Below the pieces are notes generated by a model. That model saw only the letters and a program-made list of their open reading frames with translations, was not told the DNA's origin and ran no database searches. 17,523 nt of DNA, taken from assembly GCA_937874275.1 (NCBI GenBank), contig CALNAU010000212.1:1-17523 (forward strand), in the 5' to 3' direction. How positions within the stretch are numbered: the first letter of the stretch is position 1; each line of letters begins with the position of its first letter. Below, in pieces: positions 13,912 through 17,523 of the stretch. The stretch is from an uncultured Clostridia bacterium. Its GTDB lineage: Bacteria > Bacillota > Clostridia > Christensenellales > Aristaeellaceae. The position numbers and the translations under genes were made by a program.

Positions 13912-15099
13912 TTACATCAGCGCCGTATACGCATAGCCCAGCAAGCCGCCTCCCAAAATGAGCCAGGCGGAGTTGACCTTATAGCGCAGCAGCAATACCG
14001 CCGCCACGACAAACAACGCCACCGTGAAAGGATCGATGAGCGAAGCCACGCCCAGGCGCACCGTGACTACCGCCATGATGCCCAGCGACGCCACATTGAC
14101 CCCATCCAGCGCCGCCCCCACCCAGGGGGATTTGCGCAGCCTGGGGATGATGGGGTTGATGAGCAGCACCAGCAAAAAGCTGGGCAGAAAGATGCCCGCC
14201 GTGGCCGCCAGGCCGCCGGGCAGGCCGTGGATGAGGTAGCCGATAAAGGTGGCCGTGGTGAACACGGGGCCCGGGGTCACCTGGCCCACCGCCACGGCGT
14301 CCATCAGCTGCTGCGTGGTGATGACGCCAAAGCGCGCCACAAACTTGGCATCCAGATACGCCAGCAGCACATAGCCGCTGCCGTAGAGCACCGCCCCAAT
14401 CTTGAAAAACGTAAGGAAGATGCTGCTGAGCGCCATGCTGACCGGGCCCGCGTCCCGCGCGGGCGCGGGTGGTTGCACAAGAAGCGCCAGCATAGGCAGC
14501 GGCAGGCTGAACAGCCGGTTGCGAATGCGCGGCCAGTTCATCACCGCCGTGGTGATGGCGCCCGCGCACAGCAGCAAAAGAATCTCCTCCACCCCCAGGA
14601 ACGTAAGCGCAATGACCGCCACCCCCACGGCGGCCGTCAGCGCGCCCTTGACGGCCGATTTGCCCAGGCGCAGCAACGCCTGCAATACCACCGCCATGAT
14701 GACAGGCTTGACCCCCACCAGCGCACCCGCCACCTGCGGCAGCGCACCAAAGCGCACATACAGAAAGGCGAAGATGCTGACGATGAATACTGCGGGCAAT
14801 ATGAACGCGGCACCGGCCAGAAACAGCCCGGCGTAGCCGCCCCGCTCAAACCCAAGCAGGATGGCCATCTCGGTGGAGTTGGGGCCGGGGATGAGGTTGG
14901 TGGCGCCCAACAGGTCCATAAACTTCTGCCGCGGCAGCCAGGCGCGGCGCTGCACCACGGCCTCCTCCATCATGGCGATGTGCGCAGCGGGTCCGCCAAA
15001 GGCCAAGGCACCCAGGCGCATGAACACCAGGGCGATTTCCCGCAGGCGCCCCCGGCGCTCGGCCTTGGGCAGCGCGTCGTAGTCCGGGTTACGGTACAT
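13912..15099 (-). CDS. chrA: Chromate transporter, ChrA family (two-domain form)
   Basis: A 395-aa membrane protein with two homologous halves, as in long-form ChrA. The first half shows FMRLGALAFGGPAAHIAMME (about 26-45) and NLIPGPNSTEMAILLGF (68-84); the second shows FFKIGAVLYGSGYVLLAYLD (231-250) and VGQVTPGPVFTTATFIGY (271-288). Each half is rich in membrane helices. Family members export chromate, possibly using the proton-motive force; in anaerobes the true substrate is often uncertain. The start at 15099 overlaps the end of the ABC exporter gene by 11 nt and has GGGGGGAG before it. The frame continues upstream for 129 codons inside the ABC gene, but that part is only a shadow reading. 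Coupling to the exporter suggests a shared detoxification operon. Confidence 0.9.
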   Translation of the reverse strand: MYRNPDYDALPKAERRGRLREIALVFMRLGALAFGGPAAHIAMMEEAVVQRRAWLPRQKFMDLLGATNLIPGPNSTEMAILLGFERGGYAGLFLAGAAFILPAVFIVSIFAFLYVRFGALPQVAGALVGVKPVIMAVVLQALLRLGKSAVKGALTAAVGVAVIALTFLGVEEILLLLCAGAITTAVMNWPRIRNRLFSLPLPMLALLVQPPAPARDAGPVSMALSSIFLTFFKIGAVLYGSGYVLLAYLDAKFVARFGVITTQQLMDAVAVGQVTPGPVFTTATFIGYLIHGLPGGLAATAGIFLPSFLLVLLINPIIPRLRKSPWVGAALDGVNVASLGIMAVVTVRLGVASLIDPFTVALFVVAAVLLLRYKVNSAWLILGGGLLGYAYTALM

Positions 15100-16924
15100 G
15101 CGGCTCCCCCCTGAGGTCATCCCCAAACTGCGTCTCATATAGCTGTGCGTACAGGCCGCCCTGTGCAAGCAGCGCATGGTGGGTGCCCCGCTGCACGATG
15201 CGCCCCTGCTGCAGCACCAGGATTTCGTCCGCCGCCAGGATGGTGGACAGCCGGTGGGCGATGACGATGCTGGTGCGCTGCGCCAGCATGGGGGCGACGG
15301 CCTGCTGAATGGCGCTCTCGGCGATGGAATCCAGCGACGAGGTGGCCTCGTCAAACACCACGACGGCCGGGTCCTTGAGCAGCACGCGGGCGATGGACAG
15401 GCGCTGCTTCTCGCCGCCGGACAATTTGAGCCCGCGATTGCCCACCTGGGTGTCGTAGCGGTCAGGCAGGCGGTCGATGAATGCATGGATATTGGCCTTT
15501 TGACACGCGGTCACCAGCTCGTCCTGGGTGGCGTCGGGCTTGGCGTACAGCAGGTTCTCACGGATGGTGGCGTTGAACAGGTAGGTGTCCTGTGTTACCA
15601 GGCCGATGTTGCGCCGCAGGAAGCCCAAATCCAGCCGGCGGATGTCGATGCCATCCACCGTGATGCGGCCCTCGTTTACATCATACAGGCGCAGCAGCAG
15701 GTTGATGATGGTGCTCTTGCCCGAGCCCGACGGCCCGACAATGGCCACCGTGCGGCCGCTGTTGAGGGTGAAGGAGATGTCGCTGAGGATTTGCCGCTCC
15801 GGCTCATAGGCGAAGGACACCTTTTCAAAGGCGATGTCGCCCTGCATGCGCGCGGGCGTGATGGCGTCCGGGGCATTGGTTACCTCGTGGGGCAGGTCAA
15901 AATACTCAAAGATACGCGCGAACAGCGCCATGGAGCGAATCCAATCCACCTGCATGTTGAACAGCGAGTTGACCGGCCCGTACATGCGTCCCAGCAGCGT
16001 CACCAACACGGTGATATCGCCCACGGTGAGCGCGGCATCGTAACGCATCATCAGCACGCCGCCAATCAGGTACACCAGCATGGGCCCAATGCTGGAAAAG
16101 GTGTTCAGCATCACCCGGAACCACCGCCCGGCCATGCTCTGGCGGATGTTGAGCTTGACCATCTTGCTGTTGGCCTCTTCATAGCGCGCGGCCTCGTAAG
16201 CCTCGCGGCCAAACAGTTTGACCAGCAGCTGGCCGCTGACCGACAGCGTCTCGTTGAGGATGCCGTTGATTTCGTCCTGGCGCTCCTGCGCCTCGCGGGT
16301 CAGCGTCCACCGCGTTTTGCCTGCGCGGCGGGTAGGCAGGGCAAACAGCGGCACGATGACAAGGCCCACCGTCGCCAGAATCCAGTTCTTCTGATACATG
16401 GCGACCGCGGCCACCACCAACGTTAGGATGTTGGACACGATGCTGGTGAAGGTGCCCGCGATAATCTGCTGTACGCCCGAGATATCGCTGGTCATGCGGG
16501 TAATCAGATCGCCCTGGAGGTTGGTGGTGAAGAACCGCTGGCTCATCCCCTGCAGGTGGCGGTACATGCGGTTGCGCATGCCCTCGGTGATGTGCTGCGC
16601 CACCCAGGTGTTGAGGTAGCTTTCCAGCAGCCCCACCAGGTTTGACAGCAGCGTCACCCCCACCGACAGGCCAATCAGCCAGACCAGCGCCCGCAGGTCG
16701 CGCCCGATGAGGCCCTCATCGATGATGCGCCCCGTCAGGATAGACGGCAGCAGGCGCAGCACCGTGGCCAGCAGGATGGCCAGCAGCACCAGCACCAGTT
16801 GCTTCCAGTACGGCCACAGGTATGAAAAAACACGCCGCAAAAAGGCGGCGCTGATATTCGGCCTGTCGGCCTTTTCCTGCTCTGTCAGATAACTGCCGCG
16901 TCCGCGGCCCATTCCACCCTGCAT
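15089..16924 (-). CDS. ABC multidrug-type exporter (fused membrane and ATPase domains)
   Basis: A 611-aa half-transporter of the MsbA/LmrA/BmrA type: a Gly/Arg-rich start, six membrane helices (about 40-330), then an ATPase domain with Walker A GPSGSGKS (397-404), Q-loop Gln445, signature LSGGEKQ (501-507), Walker B VVVFDEA (521-527, catalytic Glu526) and switch His557. It would work as a homodimer or pair with a second half-transporter encoded elsewhere. The start at 16924 is preferred because GGGGAGGGG lies directly before it; the ATG at 16939 and the frame's first ATG at 17047 lack ribosome binding sites. It is translationally coupled to chrA downstream. A 7-bp-arm inverted repeat lies 16-37 nt before the start. 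The substrate cannot be deduced. Confidence 0.93.
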   Translation of the reverse strand: MQGGMGRGRGSYLTEQEKADRPNISAAFLRRVFSYLWPYWKQLVLVLLAILLATVLRLLPSILTGRIIDEGLIGRDLRALVWLIGLSVGVTLLSNLVGLLESYLNTWVAQHITEGMRNRMYRHLQGMSQRFFTTNLQGDLITRMTSDISGVQQIIAGTFTSIVSNILTLVVAAVAMYQKNWILATVGLVIVPLFALPTRRAGKTRWTLTREAQERQDEINGILNETLSVSGQLLVKLFGREAYEAARYEEANSKMVKLNIRQSMAGRWFRVMLNTFSSIGPMLVYLIGGVLMMRYDAALTVGDITVLVTLLGRMYGPVNSLFNMQVDWIRSMALFARIFEYFDLPHEVTNAPDAITPARMQGDIAFEKVSFAYEPERQILSDISFTLNSGRTVAIVGPSGSGKSTIINLLLRLYDVNEGRITVDGIDIRRLDLGFLRRNIGLVTQDTYLFNATIRENLLYAKPDATQDELVTACQKANIHAFIDRLPDRYDTQVGNRGLKLSGGEKQRLSIARVLLKDPAVVVFDEATSSLDSIAESAIQQAVAPMLAQRTSIVIAHRLSTILAADEILVLQQGRIVQRGTHHALLAQGGLYAQLYETQFGDDLRGEPHVP

Positions 16925-16939
16925 CCGACCCCTCCCCAT

Positions 16940-16961
16940 GTATGTTCTGTGTCTAACATAC
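16940..16961. promoter_or_regulatory. Inverted repeat, possible repressor operator of the ABC exporter
   Basis: GTATGTT (16940-16946) and AACATAC (16955-16961) are perfect 7-bp arms around an 8-nt spacer, immediately before the exporter ribosome binding site. AT-rich arms of this spacing are typical operators of MarR/TetR-type repressors that control drug exporters. No such regulator is encoded in the window. Confidence 0.45.
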
Positions 16962-17024
16962 CCGATGAAGGAGGGTTTATTTGTTTTGGATGAAAGTTGT
17001 TGGAATATTCGCCGCTTTGGTTTG

Positions 17025-17400
17025 CTATGGCTGCGTTGCCGCGGCAAACTTCGCCGCCAGCAATGCCCCCGCGAAGGATGCGTGCGCTTGCGCGTGATAA
17101 TCGCTCAACCGCCGCGTATGCAGGTCGGCGTAGGTATTGCTGTATAGCGGTATCATGGGCAGCGCGCGCGTAAACTCGCGCTGGAAGTCACGCCAGCGGG
17201 CGAGGTACGCGTCAAGGTCGCCGCTGGGGGTTTCTCGCATTCGAAGCGCCGCCAGCATAAGGGCTTCATCCTGAATGAACGTGGTGTTCAATACCCCGCG
17301 ATAGGCCAGGTCCGTGTGGAAGGTGTAATAGGGGTCAAACAGATCATAAAAGTTGGACGCCAGGAAAAGCATGTCATAGTTGCGGTCCGTCTGCGCATAG
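17025..17400 (-). pseudogene. 3' remnant of a family 5 (oligopeptide-type) solute-binding protein gene, split by an IS
   Basis: About 125 codons in one frame encode a C-terminal piece beginning YAQTDRNYDMLFLASNFYDL and ending SFAGALLAAKFAAATQP. The segments YLARWRDFQREFTRALPMIP and LYSNTYADLHTRRLSDYHAQ fit the C-terminal lobe of SBP_bac_5 proteins, which bind peptides, nickel or other ligands for ABC import. A methionine at 17372 could serve as a start but lies deep inside the domain and has no ribosome binding site. The coding sense ends at 17400, where insertion-sequence DNA begins; the frame then meets a stop codon at about 17430. The 5' part would lie beyond the insertion, to the right of the window. 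Confidence 0.75.
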
Positions 17401-17523
17401 TGACCTGCCCCCCAACCCTTGTACCAACTTCAGAGTTAGTTGAGATATAATCAACAAAACAAAGGAGATGGAAGAAATGGCGCAAAAGAAGTACACGGTG
17501 GAACAGATCATTGTCAAACTTCG
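17401..17523 (+). mobile_element. Left end of an IS3-family insertion sequence (partial)
   Basis: From 17401 the sequence TGACCTGCCCCCCAACCC looks like an IS3-family terminal repeat (TGA start, C-rich). A short leader with a perfect TATAAT (17446-17451) follows, then AAAGGAG (17461-17467) and the start of a transposase orfA. The base composition is clearly more AT-rich than the surrounding genes. The right end, target duplication and orfB lie outside the window. Confidence 0.75.
17477..17523 (+). CDS. IS3-family transposase OrfA (partial, N-terminus only)
   Basis: Fifteen complete codons are visible: MAQKKYTVEQIIVKL. This matches the well-known opening of IS3-family OrfA proteins ('KRYTPEQIIxKLREAE' type, helix-turn-helix DNA-binding domain). 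The start at 17477 stands 9 nt after AAAGGAG; an in-frame ATG at 17468 is too close to that site. OrfA normally binds the element's ends, and a frameshift joins it to the DDE-bearing OrfB. Confidence 0.8.
   Translation, partial: MAQKKYTVEQIIVKL

Noticed and set aside
14227..15114. 295-codon plus-strand open frame over chrA
   Set aside because: Antisense shadow with a His/Gln/Arg-rich translation; the minus strand encodes a recognisable two-half ChrA.
15100..15486. N-terminal extension of the chromate transporter
   Set aside because: The upstream part of the open frame translates the ATPase domain of the overlapping exporter in another frame (Pro/Ser/Arg-rich); the family sequence and a ribosome binding site begin at 15099.
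16925..17047. Longer N-terminus for the ABC exporter starting at 17047
   Set aside because: It would run into the 3' end of the solute-binding remnant, lacks a ribosome binding site and crosses the putative operator; the GGGGAGGGG site supports 16924.

Overview
The window (about 17.5 kb, GC-rich) reads as part of the chromosome of a high-GC, Firmicutes-type bacterium, probably an uncultured gut-associated clostridial lineage. The basis is strong AAGGAG-type ribosome binding sites, tightly overlapping operons, binding-protein-dependent sugar-type ABC importers, an antibiotic-type ABC-2 exporter beside a NarL-type two-component pair, and no outer-membrane genes. The order-level placement is inference. 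Nearly every gene concerns transport across, or sensing at, the cell envelope.

Region 1 (1-3299, minus strand) is an operon read right to left: a MalF/UgpA-type permease, a MalG/UgpE-type permease, a HlyD/MacA-type membrane fusion protein, and the first codons of a signal-peptide-bearing protein that leaves the window. Importer permeases followed by an exporter-type adaptor is unusual. Upstream (3300-3569) lie 11-bp-spaced TKACA direct repeats, a G-quadruplex-like tract and the terminator of the next operon.

Region 2 (3570-8619) is an ABC-2 exporter operon on the minus strand (ATPase and two permeases, all overlapping). It is divergent from an overlapping histidine kinase/response regulator pair on the plus strand. 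The 120-bp divergent region carries two promoters and three TGTCAT boxes, one inside a perfect palindrome. The simplest reading is an envelope-stress or antimicrobial-peptide sensing and efflux module.

Region 3 (8620-9142) is mostly non-coding. It holds tandem 9-nt repeats, a 16-bp inverted repeat, one doubtful small ORF, a terminator and an 18-bp palindrome.

Region 4 (9143-13753, minus) encodes two tandem paralogous secreted proteins of 732 and 777 aa. Each has a propeller-like N-terminal half and a C-terminal half resembling an ABC solute-binding protein, and neither has a lipobox. The promoter region has the same 12-bp word and the same 11-bp-spaced repeats as the sugar-permease operon, suggesting co-regulation. 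Together these are the best candidate here for an undescribed import/sensing system.

Region 5 (13912-16924, minus) is an ABC multidrug-type exporter half-transporter overlapped by a full-length ChrA-type chromate transporter, with a 7-bp-arm inverted repeat just before the exporter. Region 6 (17025-17523) is the 3' part of a family 5 (oligopeptide-type) solute-binding protein gene, cut at about 17400 by the left end of an IS3-family insertion sequence whose orfA begins at 17477.
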